The notes beneath the pieces are model-generated. The model was not told the DNA's origin. It worked only from the letters and a program-made list of their open reading frames with translations, and ran no database searches. This document shows positions 1 through 13,163 of a stretch of DNA of 64,000 nucleotides, piece by piece (positions within the stretch are counted from its first letter, which is position 1; each line of letters begins with the position of its first letter). The DNA is taken from contig NC_134122.1 of assembly GCF_040939455.1 (NCBI RefSeq), positions 27,745,501 through 27,809,500 on the forward strand. Reading direction: 5' to 3'. This stretch comes from Microcebus murinus. Lineage: Eukaryota; Chordata; Mammalia; Primates; Cheirogaleidae. Position numbers and translations under genes: made by a program.

Positions 1-297
1 AGGGGCTGTGTAGCATTCTGTGATTATTATGATATTCTAAGAGGTAGAAGTATGGATTATTCTCTTTTGTTTCTTGCTAGACATTGAATGGAAATAATAT
101 GAAAATATAGAATTCTTAGGTAAAAAATAAATACATGTGGAAGCCCAAATAACTTGTCTTATTGCAATTTTGGAATTTAGCTCCAGTCTTTATTCTTTAT
201 AGGATGTAAAAGACAAAGCACAACAATAATGATAAGTCTATATTAATGGGTACAGAATATGTAAAGATGTAATTAGTGACATCAGTAATATAAAGAG

Positions 298-3200
298 TGG
301 ACTTCTGGCAAGATGGCCGACCAGAGATACCAGCTGCCGGAGTATCTCAGAAGGATGAAATTTTAGATGAAGGAGAAAAACAAACACACAGACAGACATA
401 GATCAAACGTGGGTCTGACGGATGGGTGCCAGAAACTTCAGAAGACTACATGGGAAGAGGTTTCAGTGCAGAACAAGAAGGAGCAAACTATCAGCAAAGA
501 TGAACCCCTGAGAAGCTCGGAGTCCTGTGAGAAGGGTGGGTGGAGTGGTTTCTTTATTCCTCCCTTGCACCTCTGAAAGTTGGTGGGCTCCCTAGCTGCT
601 GGAGAGACTTTCTCAACACACAAACACAGAGGCTTCTGCCACCAGAGAGCTGGGCACTCCTTGTGGACATGGCACCAGGCTCTAAGCTTCACTGGGGCAC
701 TTCCCGCCTCCATAGACCCAAGCAGGGACAGCAGGTGCCATACTGCTTCTCCATCCACCATGCGCCTTTGTTCTCCCCAGGAGTCTTCAAACCTCAGGTC
801 TCATCCTGTGTGTTCCCACACAGACATTTCCCAACTCCCGTCCAGACTGCAGGAGCTGCAGGTGTTCAGTGGGTTCTGGGTGGTCTGTGTGACCCCAAAG
901 CCTGGATATTCTGGGCAGCATGCCTCCCAGGGAGAAGGCTGGAGATGACCAGAGTGCCTGTGCACATTCATTCAGACTCTCTTTGTTGCCTTCCCCACCA
1001 TCTGTTGCTGAGAAAGATATTTGAGCACCACACCAACACTTTCACAGAGAATGAGGCCTAGGCATTTCCTGGTGCAGCACATCAAGGGGTGCTCAGACTG
1101 TGATCTTTCTGCTTGGAATCCCGGCCTCATGCTACTTGCCTGGAAGCTCCATCAAGCAGGGCATGCCCAACAGTGAAGGGACATTGATCCTGCTCAGGTA
1201 TCCTGTGGGTGACTTGGGTTCATAGCACTTCTCCCTGGTATGGTCAGGGATTGACCTTCTTGATCCAAGGAGGTAAGGAAGTCCACATGAGCAGATCAAG
1301 GGGAGAGTGCAGTGTGTGTTCTAGGTGTGGTGTGCTCTCTGGTTACCCCCTTCTCCCATGGGAGGGCCGTACTCTCAGCTCAGGCTGGGATCCTGAGTGG
1401 GGAACCTCCCAGACTACCTCACAGTTGGCAGGGAGCTCACCTGGCTTGGGTTCCTGCCTGCCAACAGATTGCAGAGACAGACTGTGGAGAAGTGGAGAAG
1501 GGAGAGGAGGGAGACCCACTGCAGAGTATCAGCATGTGAATCTTAGATAGACCTCCCTCCATAAGCAGTCTTTCTGGTTGGGTGGGGCCCCTTCAGCTAC
1601 TCCCTGGCAGCTCTGTCCAGAAGCTGGGAGCAGACCTTTGAACACTGCCAAAATAGCTACGTTGGCAGCTTTTGTGGAGCCTTAGGGCAGGCTCACCCAA
1701 GCTAACCCCATCCATTGACACTCCCTAACCTGCCCCTACTGTGACAGAGAATAAGGACTCATGCGGGAGATCCAGGGCCCCAAGCAACACCTAAAGATTT
1801 CAAGTGCTTCTCCTGAGGGACTAGAGCCAGTCACAGGACCCAAAAATATCATTGAAGCTTGTTCCTTCCAGTAAGCTCCACCTACTGACAAGGAGGTCAA
1901 TTTGCACGCCCCTCTATAGCATTTACTGACTCAATAGTACAGGGTGTGTGTAGGGGTCCAAGCAGTGGCCATTTGGGTAAGCACCCACCCCTCCCCACAG
2001 AGAGACCATGCTACTGATAAAGGTGGAGCAAACACAGCCCTGGCCTAGCATACAAGCATTTAGCCCCTCCCCTTTGAACAGCTCTGCTGGTTTGGAGAGC
2101 TTGTCCTGACCCTCCTTCCAGCGCCTCCACCTTGTGGCTGGAAAAACAACATCTGAGTCCTGCTGAGGCTTTGCCAAGGGTTTCAGGCTCACACAATGTA
2201 GCCACAGACTGCCTTTCTTCTCCCATCTCCTTGGAGGTGGTAGAGACAAAGTAACTCACTGGGAGCTACAGGGCCCCTCCTAATGCTTGGAGCACTCAAG
2301 TACTCTACGTGGGAGACCAAAGTCTATCACAGACAAAGACTATCTCAGCAGCTGGCTCTGTCACATCATCAACCAATGCCAGGTAGCACAGTGATATAAT
2401 TCATCATGGCAACTTCCATCTCAAGCAAAGAGGGTGTGGCTAAATTATACCCACAAGTACTACCCACCATCACGAAGAGTAAGCTGGGGGTCGAACTAAC
2501 TACATACTGTTGGGAAGAGATGAAGACAGCAGGTCAGAGGTAACCAGATTGCTACCTCAAACCTGATGGAACACCCCATAGACAACTTAGGGCCAGCACT
2601 TGTCTCTCTGGCACCCTCAGGGATCAATCCTGGGGGACCAGAGACAGGTCCTTGAGTCAGGCCTAGCACCCCCAGGTCTTGACTGAAAAGCCATATGAGA
2701 AAGAACCAGCAAAAGGACCCTGGAAATGAAAAACCAGAGCAAAAGGACACCCCCAAAAGATAACAATAACTCCTTACAAATGAATACCATAGAAAATCAA
2801 CAGATTGAAATGAAAGATGAAGAATTTTGAATACGGATTGTAAGAAGCTCAGTGACATACAAGAGTAACTAGAAATCCAACACAAAGAAACCACAGAAAT
2901 AATGCAGGAAATGAATTTAAAAAATTATTAAGGACATCAAATTGTTTAAAAAACTCAAACAGAACTTCAGGAAATGAAAAATTCATTCAAGCAAATCAAA
3001 ACACAGTGGAAAGCCTCAAGAATAGGCTAGATCAGCAAGAAGAAAGAATCTCAGAGCTTGAAGACAACACCTTTGAGTTAAAGAAATCAGCCAATTATAA
3101 AGAACTGAGAAACAAGAGGAACATACAAACCCTACAAGAAATATGGGGATATGTAATCAGGACTAAGATGTGAATCATAAGCATCCCCTGAGGGTGAAGA

Positions 3201-3857
3201 AGAAAATACACAAGGGTTGGAAAACCTATTTGAGGAAATAATTGAGGAAAATTTTGCTGGCCTTGCTAAACATTTAGATATCCAGGTTCAAGAATCTCCT
3301 GGGGGATTCATCATGAAGACACAATCACCACAAGATATAGCCATTAGACTGGCCAAAGTAAACACAAAATAGCACCCCTAGGAGCCTTAAGGTGAAAGCA
3401 GCAGGTAACTTAGAAAGAAAAACACATCAAACTTAGTGCAGACTTCTCAACTGAGATCTTATAAGGCAGAAGTGATTGGGGCCCCATTCTCATCTTCTCA
3501 AACAGAATAATTCCCAGCCTAGAATTTGGTATCCTGGAAAACTAAGCTTCTTATATGAGGGAGAAATAAAGACTTTCTCAGACAACCAAACACTGAGGGA
3601 ATTTGTCAAGACCAGTCCTGCCCTGCAGGAAGTACTCAGACCTGCATTATTCATAGATCAGAACAATAGATAGCCACCAGTGCAAAACCACTGAAAAGCT
3701 AAAGGTCAGAGCCCGGGTACAGCAATAGCTCACAAGGTAAGACAAAATCATAACGTTATACTAAAAGGGATGAATAGAAATACACTCCACTTATTGATTC
3801 TTTCAATAAATGTGAATGACTTGAACTCCCCCTCAAGAGACATAAGCTGGCTGTTTT
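298..3857 (+). mobile_element. L1 LINE, 5' half (5'UTR, ORF1, first bases of ORF2)
   Basis: The element begins near gacttctggcaagatggccg, an L1-type 5' end. A GC-rich 5'UTR runs to about 2,500. A decayed ORF1 follows at about 2,700-3,700, where coiled-coil text and the late-ORF1 motif SFLYEGEIKTFSDNQ (about 3,545-3,590) can be read on the plus strand. The ORF2 start (ataaatgtgaatgacttgaa, about 3,808) follows, and the element stops abruptly near 3,857. Many stops and frameshifts are present, so it is dead. The 5'UTR is unlike those at 35,273 and 56,741, so it belongs to another subfamily. Confidence 0.8.
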
Positions 3858-6800
3858 GTTAAGAGCTCTTATCATAAAAGTATGCTGAATTTTGTCAAAT
3901 GCTTTTTCTGCTTGTATTGAGAAGACCATATGGTCTTTGTTCTTACTTTTATTTATATGGTGAATTACATTTATAGATTTGCATGTGTTCAACCTTCTTT
4001 GCATCTCTGGGATGAAGCTCACCTAGTCATGAATTTTGTTTTTGATGTGCAATTGAATTTGTTTTGCTAAGATTTTATTGAGAATTTTTGGTGTCTATAT
4101 TGGTAAGGGATATTGGTCTTTTGTTTTCTTTTTTGATTGTGTCCTTCACTGACTTCGGTATCAAGGTGATACTGGCTTCGTAGAATGAGTTTGGGAGGAT
4201 CCTACTCTTCTCAATGTTGTGGGATAATTTCTGCAGTATAGGCATGAGTTCTTCTTTGTAGGTTTGGTAAAATTCAGGTGTCAACATCATCTGGTCTGGG
4301 ACTTTATTTATTGAAAAGATTTTTTATCCCTGCTTCAATTTTGGTGCTTGATATTGGCCTGTTCAGGAATTCTATTTCTTTGTGATTGAGCCTAGGGAGG
4401 TCATGTGATTTCAAGAATTGGTCCATTTCCTCCTCGTTTCAAGTTTTTGGGCATAGAGATTTTGATACTATTCAAAGATGATGCTTTGTGCTTCCGTGAT
4501 ATCAGTTGTGACCTCTTCTTTTTCATTTTTAATTGAGCTTCTTAGAATCCTTTCCTTGATATTTCTGGTCAGTCTAGAAGAGGACTGTCAATTTTGTTTA
4601 TCTTTTCAAAGAACCAAGTTTTTGTTTTATTAATCTTGTGTATATTTCTTTTGTCCTTGGTTTCATTTAGTTCTGTTCTGATCTTGGTAATTCTTTTTTT
4701 CTGCTGGGTTTAGGATTGGTTTGTTTTTCCTTTCGAGTAACTTGAGCTGATTCATTAGTTTGTTCATTTGTAATCTTTTTGTCTTTTGGGTGTGAGTATT
4801 TAATGCTATAAGTTTTCCTCTGAGGAATGCTTTTGCCATACCCTATAGATTTTAATAACCCATTTTGATTTAGTTGGAAGAATGTTTTGATTTCCATCTG
4901 GATCTCCTTCTTCACCCAATTGACATTCAACAATACATTGTTTTATTTCCATGATTTTGTATAGAGTTGAGTGTTTATGTTGGAATTGATCTCTAATTTT
5001 ATTCCACTATGGTCTGAGAAGATACATGATATAATTTCTATTTTAAAAAATGTTTTGAGAACTTTTTGTGGCCTAGGAGATGATCAGTTTGAGAGAAGTT
5101 TCTATGAACTGATGAGAAGAATGTATATTCAGTGTTGTTTTGGCAGAATGTTCTATAGATGTCTGTTAGGCCAATTTGATCTAGAGTTCTATTTAAGTCC
5201 ATGGTTTCTTTGCTAGTTTTCTGCTTGGAGGATCTGTCCAGTTCTGTCAGTGGGGTGTTGACATCCCCAGCTATTATGTCATTCCTGTGTATCATGTTGT
5301 TTAGATCAATCAGGATTTGCTTTATTTACCTAGGTGCTCTTGTGTTGACTGCATACATATTTAGGATTGTTAAGTCCTCTTGTTGTTTTCCCTCCACCAC
5401 TACATAGTGACCATCTTTGTCTTTCTTTTGTTGCTTTAAAGTTTATGATATCTGATATAAGAATAGCTACCCTAGGTTTCTTTTGGTTTCCATTTTCCTT
5501 GAAATTTATTTTCCATCCCTTCACCTTGAGTCTGAATGCATCCTTGTGGGAAAGGTGCATTTCCTGTAGACAGCAGATACTTAGCTTGTGTTTTGTTTTA
5601 TCCATTCAGGCAGCCTATGTCACTTTTTTGTGCAATTTAAGCCATTCACATTTATTGAGAGATTTGATATTTGGGATAGATTTCTGATGATAAGGTTGGG
5701 TAGACTCTGCTTGTTTTGCTTTACCTCTCAAGCCATTGTGGAATCAGGGTTCTGAATTTTAACTTTTTTGTCATTTGACACTGGTAGGTGTCTATTGTTT
5801 CGGTCAGTGTATAATGCTTGTGTGAGTGCTTTCTGCTGGGCAGGTCTGGTTTTTGCAAATTCTGTCAGTGATTGCTTGTCTGGGAAAGTCTTTATTTGCT
5901 CCTTCATATAAGAAGCCTGGTTTTGTAGTGGAAAGAATTCTAGGTTGGCCATTATTCTGTTTTAGAAGACTGAGGATGGGTGCCCAGTCCCTTCTGGCTT
6001 ATAAGGTTTCAGTTGAGAACCCTGCGATCAGTCTGATGGGTTTTCCTTTGTAAGTTGACTGCTGTTTATAGCTTCCTGCTTGAAGGAGTGCCTCTTTTGT
6101 GTTTACTTTGGCCAGCCTAATAACTATGTGATGTGTTGATTGACTTTTCTCATTGAGTTTCTGGAAATCCTGTGTGCTTCTTGTACTTGGATATCTAGAT
6201 TCCTGGATAGGATTCTGAAATATTCTTCAATTATTCCTAGAAACAGAATTTCCAGCATTTCTGCATTTTCTTCATTATCCAGGGATGCTGATGATTCTTA
6301 CTTCATCTCTTTGCATAATCCTGTATTTCTTTTATGCTTTTATCATGTCTTGTCCTTCTGTGTTCTTTTCCTTAATCTAATTTTTTCTAGCCCATATTTG
6401 TTACCTTCAGACTCTTCTGCATTCTTTCTTCTGCATTATCCTTTCTATTCTTAAGGCTTTCCACTGTGTCTTGTGGTTTCTTGAATGCCTCTTTCATTTC
6501 CACCATTTCTGTCTGGATTTTTTTGTATACTTCAATTTCTTTAGAGAATTTTTCCTTCATTTCCTGTATTATCCTTGTGGCTTCTTTGTGTTAGCCTTTT
6601 ATTTTCTCTTGAATTCCATTGCCTTTTCTTTCAATCATATTCCACATTATTCATCTTTCATTTTAACCATTTCATTTAAACTGGTATCTGTTGCTGATGA
6701 GCTGATGATTTCTTTTAGGGTGATTTTTCACTCTGATTTTTTATGTTCCCTGAGTTTTTTCACTGAATTTTTCTTATCTGGCTTCTTGTTAAAGAACTCA

Positions 6801-8590
6801 GTGGTTTAGGGCTGGTTTATTGCCCTAAATCCATGTTCCCAAGTGTCATTCCTTTACAGTACCAGGGAGAGGAGTGTGGGTCCCATATTGTTTTAAGCAA
6901 GTTTGATGAACCTCTTGCTTACCTCTCACCTGTTGTTTCACCTCTTCCCAGTGGAGCATAGTCAGTTTGGTCCCCAAGCTTAAGCTCCAAGCTGGTGGAT
7001 TTTACCTGTTGCTATGAATCCACTGCTCCCTATTACCTTGAGTTGGATGGCAATATGTGTAGCTATGGGGTTGTACCCCCTGTCATAGATGGTAGTTTTC
7101 ATGGAGGAGCCAATTACCGAGGTAACCTGTTGTTTCCGTGGTTGGCTCTGCTCCCCCAAGTGAAGTGCATGAATGCCCCAAGCTTTGCCAGGGGCCTAGT
7201 AGCTCCCACAGGGTTGCGGGACCCTGCTACTCCTTTAGGTGGTGGTAGGAGCAAGACAGATCACAGCTGAAGTGCAAAAGCTTGGGTGTGTGAGCTTTTA
7301 TGCTTGCTTATGCGGCCATTAGGGGGACCTGTTAATATGGATTTCAGGGCTCTCTCTCCATGCTTGGAGGGAGGGTATGGTGGGAGAGATCAACTGGTGC
7401 AATTGCTCAGGTCTCCAGCCAGGTTTTTCCTTCCCTGTCTACAATCCTGGGCACTTTCCCCTCTGATAAGTCCACTTGTGTTTCCTCTGCACCCACAGTT
7501 TGTGTGTTGGGGCTGCTGGCATGTGTCTCCACTTGCCAGTGGTGGATAGGGGGATCTCCAATTCTGCCCCCCTTTTCCACCACTAGACCTCAAGGAAGGA
7601 GGGTGGGCCTCTCTATCCCCAGTAGTCTCTGCAAGTTAGATGCTCCCACCAGGGGAGGGGGAATGGAGCTCACCTACAGATCCCTGCTCTCTTGAGGTCT
7701 TCCACATCCTCCAGGTGGGCATGGACTCTCACTTGCCACCCGACCCTGGAACTGGAATCTCACTCCGACACTGCACCATCTGCCATCTGTGCTATCAGCA
7801 GATGAACGTGCCATGTGCTTGTGCCAGGAGGGTCAGAGACAGAAGTTTCCCTGCCTGCTGGAGATGGAGACATGTCCTCAGCAGTGAAAGTAGGTCATGT
7901 GGCAGAGAGAACTCTACCTGTTGCTTTGGATGGGGGCTGCGGACTTCCTGAAATGCTGTTGAGTTGGGGGCACCCATCTGCCCTCCTCTCCAAACCCCAG
8001 TGATGGTAGCATGGCCGCCCTCCTCTCCATGCCTCTGTGGTGACTATGCTGACTGAGGCAGGCTCAGCGGGGAGTGCACTGTCCTTAGGGGGAGCTCAGA
8101 CCCTCAGCATAAGGCACTTTGGTGGTTGTTGTGGGGTGTGTGTGGCCCTGCAGCTACGAGTGTCTTGAGCCAAAATTACATCCTGGGATGCCAGGAATGG
8201 AGAAGGTGCAGAGGAGGGGGTATCCAGATGCAGGGATCCCACCTCTTTGGTCACTCATGACAATCCCACATGAGAAGAGAGCCCTGTGTCCCTTGCTGGT
8301 CTGAGCCACCTCAGTGAGAGGAAGAAGAAAAACCCCTTAGACTTTCATAGGCTCCAAAGGCCCTGGAGTTATTTCATGCTGGTTACTCCTGTCTATCCTC
8401 CTCTCTCTCCATTGCTCAGTTGCTCCTGGTGATGATCCCAGACTCCACTGCTGCCTGTCCCTTGTGGTCCATTTCTGAGCATTAAACACTCTCCACTCTC
8501 CTCAGTCCCATCCTCAGCTCTTCTGCCAGGATGGTCTGACAAGATTTGTCTCCAGTCGGTATTCTTGGCTCTCATATATTTCATTCAAAT
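3858..8590 (-). mobile_element. L1 LINE, 5' half in minus orientation
   Basis: Reading leftward on the minus strand there is a 5'UTR-like GC-rich region (about 8,590-6,830), decayed ORF1 (about 6,790-5,730, including MKEQIKTFPDKQSLTEF), and the ORF2 endonuclease and reverse transcriptase regions down to 3,858. Readable ORF2 pieces include [19 protein letters not shown] and NKTASLCLL, with many stops and frame changes. There is no 3' end or poly-A. It meets the plus-strand L1 half tail to tail at about 3,857/3,858. The outer 5' boundary near 8,590 is approximate. Confidence 0.75.
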
Positions 8591-9580
8591 CTTACCCAAC
8601 AGAATGCATTCTTGTTTTATCCCTTTCTGAATCAGTGGCTGGCTTCTCCAACAGTGAGAACCATGGCTTCCATAATCCTTAATATATTTCTTATTGAATC
8701 AGCATCCTTTACATAGCCACCACCTATCCCTCCCCATTCACAGATGTCTCCTCACCTCACTTGGGCTCTCCACACCCTACGTGGGCTCTTGCTGCTCTTG
8801 CTGAGCCTGCTCTGTATGGGCTGCTCCTCCCCTTGCTTGGCTCCTGCACCCAGGCCAGACTGCCCCTGCTTGTGGACACAACCAGGACTCAATCCTCTAC
8901 CTTTACTTGTGGCCACCACCCTACTGCAACACACCTAATGGCTTTGGGAGTGATTTCCTCAGAGAAGAAAGTGGAGGGAAGGAGCAGAAAGGAAAAGTAA
9001 GAACACTGTGCACTGTCTGATACCAGCTGAAACTGATGAGTGCTTTTAGTCTTGCTGCCAAACCAATTGCCCAACTGACAATTTCTTATTCGGTGTTTAT
9101 TGTGCATAGACATTTTGAAGTTGAAGATGGATTACAAGAGATATAAAGAAAACATGCTTCCTGGCTTCCAGAAACATCAGGGGAGATGGGATTAAGATAT
9201 TCAATCACCACTAATAGTATAATAATAAGTTCGTCCTGTATTACAAAAATTTGTGCTTCAAAAGATAAAATTAAACTGTGAATATATATTCTAAGCAATG
9301 GGCAAAGCCACAATGGCTTAACTCTCACCTATGTTAATATCAAATTGGAGTTTTGAAATAAGCCCAAGGAACCAGTGATTATGATGGCAAAAAATTCTTA
9401 GTTGCTGGTTCCCAATCATTCAGTCCTATAGATTCTTACTTAATGTGCATGAAGGCATCAGATAATAATTTTGTAAAGAAATGTTTGTTGGTTTGCTCAG
9501 TATACTTATTATATAGTATAGTACAAATAGAGCCGGTGGTACGACTGCCATGATTATAGCCACCAAAATAATTCTTACTT
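8591..9580. other. Non-coding CYP3A 3' flank, shared by both duplicon copies
   Basis: No gene is seen. The sequence is moderately AT-rich and closely matches about 62,350-63,360 in copy 2. Short open frames here have no recognisable protein similarity and are not conserved in frame between the two copies. Confidence 0.6.
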
Positions 9581-9595
9581 TCATTGGCAATTCTT
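9581..9595. repeat. Target-site duplication of FUNDC2 retrocopy (left)
   Basis: TCATTGGCAATTCTT is repeated exactly at 12,658-12,672. The pre-integration site survives once, with small changes, in duplicon copy 2 near 63,360-63,375 (atcaacaattcttgata). Confidence 0.92.
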
Positions 9596-9955
9596 TTTTT
9601 TTTTTTTTTTTTTTTTTTACTGAGATAAAATTATATTTTGGTCTGTTTCACAATTGATAAAACATGTATAGCTATTAATTTAATGATTGTTATAGGTGGG
9701 TGATGAATACATCGGAGGGTCATTGTACTGTATTCTTTACTTTTATATATGTTTCAAAGTTTTCATAATGAACAGTGGGAAAAATTTAAGTTCTTATAAA
9801 AAATATGCAGCAAAGAGGTTCATACCATTATGATTGAGATGATTCACACATACTGCAAAGCAAAGTAACTTATCTTGCCTTAAATGTAATAAGAAAAAAA
9901 TGCAAACAGGTGATTTCTATAAAGTTCCGCATAGCCACTGGTAGTTTCAATTTTA

Positions 9956-10375
<420 letters not shown>

Positions 10376-10794
10376 TTACAAACACACACATTATTTCACA
10401 AAGGATCGTCTGCAAGTTTAAGAATTAATTACTAGTAAAAATAACCTTTAACAATGAGTTTTCTTTCTATAAGGTCATTTTTCATATATTCAACAAATAG
10501 CACCTGTTAAGTGCTGGGACCTGTGCATATAATATTGAAGACAACAGAAGCCTTGCTCTCTGGAAGCTGATATTCTAGTTGGAGTTGCAGACATAGCAAC
10601 ATACCATTACAACAAAATGTGCTAAGATTCTAAATGTGTATGTGTATAAACTTTTATTTCAAAAAATAATTTTGGAAGAGCTGTGGTCATGAGACAGCAA
10701 ATTACACTTGATGGAAATTATTTCACATGTACTATCATTATCTTTCTCAATTCTGAATGTTTGGATAGCTACTTCTTTAAAATTAAATGTTATA

Positions 10795-11134
<340 letters not shown>

Positions 11135-12657
11135 TTATACTTAACTATATAAAAAATAGAATTGGCACAGAAGATCTATGGCTACCCTAAATGTTTTGAC
11201 AAGACGTGAAGAATACTTCACATTCAAAACTTAAAACCTTTTATCTGAAATAAAAATTCAAGAGCTCTTCTTCCCACCTAAATCACTTGTTTTGCCATAA
11301 ATAAACCCTTTGGAAACAGCGAGATGCAGAAAACATTCTTGGACAATATCTTCATGCCCCTAAATGATTCACTAAGTCTGACCATCCAACAATGTATTTC
11401 TAGCAGCTGGTTTCCCTAAAGACCTTCCCACCAAATATAGTACCTTCAACACAGCACATACCTTTCCATATTCAGATTTTTCATTTATAGTACTTATGAT
11501 GCCACTTTTATCAGCGTAATTATAGCAGGTATAAATAGCTCTCTTTCGGCAATCTAAAACCAACTAAAAAAAAGTAGACACCAAGATACCAAAATCTTTC
11601 ATGCTTAAAGGCAAATGTATTCAGTTCCTTTCCATGCAGCACATAATAAGCTATGTGCTTATTTCTTTTCCAAATCAATAATTTGGGACAACCTTTGAGG
11701 ATCCACTCATCCTCCATGGTGAACCATCTTGCAACATGTTCTGATAAGTATCTTATGTAGGAGGAAAAGGAACATTCTTGCTAACCTACAGATTGGCCAA
11801 GTCGAGAGTGTACTGGAAGGAGAGCTAACGTCTATTGTCTCTTCCGCCACCATCAAGTGGTAGGGCTGTAATAACTTGTACCAACAGATGCCTATAGAAG
11901 CCATTCAGAATTGCCACGGCAGGGAGGAAGGCATGGGAGAAGATGAGAGACTCGGTGTCCTATGATGGAGTGCAGAGGCTGCTGGCTGTAAAAAACCAGG
12001 AACAATGGAAGTGAAGTCATCCTTCTTAGGACGCCATGCCAAGCAAAAAATACCCCAGTCACTAGAACATTCTTCTTCACAAATGAAACCAACCTCCTCA
12101 GCTTTGCTCTTGACCTCAGTAGGTATCTGGCTGCTCTTACGGATCTTCAGCTGCTCTACTCGTTGCCAATCAACTTTGATGTAACCAGTATGGTTTGCAA
12201 GCTGAATAAGAAAAAATCCACCTCCCACAGCTGTTGCAGCCAACTTTCCAACCTTCTGGAATATGAACCCTGTACACCATCCAGTGACGCCTCCAATTAA
12301 CAGCTGGGTTGCCACGCTGTACTTTTCAGCCGAAGGCCCAGATTCCTGCCCAAACAGCTTACGCCACCATGGCTGTTTTTTAGCAAATTCTGCAAGGTCC
12401 AGTGACTCAAAATTTCTCTCAAAGTTTCCTTGACCAGAGGTGGCCATTTTGGCGAGCCAATCTCTCGAGGGCACTCGCAGAAGACCGGCGTTGTAGGACG
12501 TGGAGTGGCGCGCTGTCGTCGCCACCAGCTGGCTTCCGGCACGTGGGGCAGATGTTTCCATCCCCACGGCGGCAGCGGAAGAGGACGGGCTGGGGCCGTG
12601 GCGGCAGCTTCTTATTCCCACAAACAGCTGCGTCACAAGACTCAGAGGGTGATGTCC

Positions 12658-12672
12658 TCATTGGCAATTCTT
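12658..12672. repeat. Target-site duplication of FUNDC2 retrocopy (right)
   Basis: Exact copy of 9,581-9,595. Downstream sequence (gataaaactgttgataaaaa) continues the duplicon flank and matches 63,374 onward. Confidence 0.92.
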
Positions 12673-12837
12673 GATAAAACTGTTGATAAAAATTTATTTT
12701 CTTATGCGAGTGGAGAGGGAGTCAATGGTACTAACTGGGGATGGGTGGAGATTTTCCTATGAAGACCAGAGAATTGGAATGCATTAGTTTAGTCACCTCC
12801 TTTATATCACACAACATACGTTCTTCAAAAGACACTG

Positions 12838-12905
12838 CAGGGGCAATATATGTAACCCCAACTATATTTGTACCCCCATAATATGATGAAATAAAAGGAG
12901 GAAAA
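12838..12905 (+). mobile_element. 68-bp L1 3' end with target duplications
   Basis: Very short 5'-truncated L1 tail: caatatatgtaacccc..., then gtacccccataatatg and an A-rich end. It is flanked by aaaagacactg at 12,827-12,837 and 12,906-12,916. Copy 2 has a single unoccupied aaagacactg near 63,543, so this inserted after the duplication. Confidence 0.9.
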
Positions 12906-12991
12906 AAAAGACACTGAGAGAACTCAATGAATATACAATTTCCTAGTCATTGATCAAGTGCCCTAGGTTAAGCTCTTCTTCATTTCTGCAT

Positions 12992-12997
12992 TTTATT
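12992..12997 (-). promoter_or_regulatory. Candidate poly(A) signal of CYP3A pseudogene
   Basis: AATAAA on the minus strand, about 75 bases past the exon 13 stop. Copy 2 has equivalents at 63,615-63,620 and 63,628-63,633. Use is inferred from position only. Confidence 0.4.
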
Positions 12998-13070
12998 TAC
13001 AGTGTAAATTGGAATCACTGGTGTTCTTAGACGTTTCTAGAAGAACAAAGCAGAAATCCTTTAGGGAAAG

Positions 13071-13163
13071 TCAGGTTCCACTTATGATCCCATCTCTTGA
13101 CTCAACCTTTAGAACAATAGGTTTTTCTGGAATAAGTTCCCTTGGGCTGAATTTCATGGCGAT
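13071..13163 (-). pseudogene. CYP3A: CYP3A exon 13 (last coding exon)
   Basis: After the acceptor CTGTTGCAG, 30 codons and TGA (13,071-13,073) read as the CYP3A C-terminus, including PEKPIVLKVESRDG. The phase fits exon 12, which ends in a whole CAG codon. The exon itself is intact. It aligns with 63,705-63,800 in duplicon copy 2, which is one codon longer. Confidence 0.93.

Noticed and set aside
540..1061. 173-codon plus-strand frame in the L1 5'UTR, partly kept in copy 2
   Set aside because: The frame is disrupted differently in copy 2 (59,469-60,044 reads in another arrangement). It lies in L1 5'UTR and shows no domain.
12402..12762. Plus-strand frames over the FUNDC2 retrocopy 5' end
   Set aside because: They are shadows of the GC-rich minus-strand FUNDC2 coding region.
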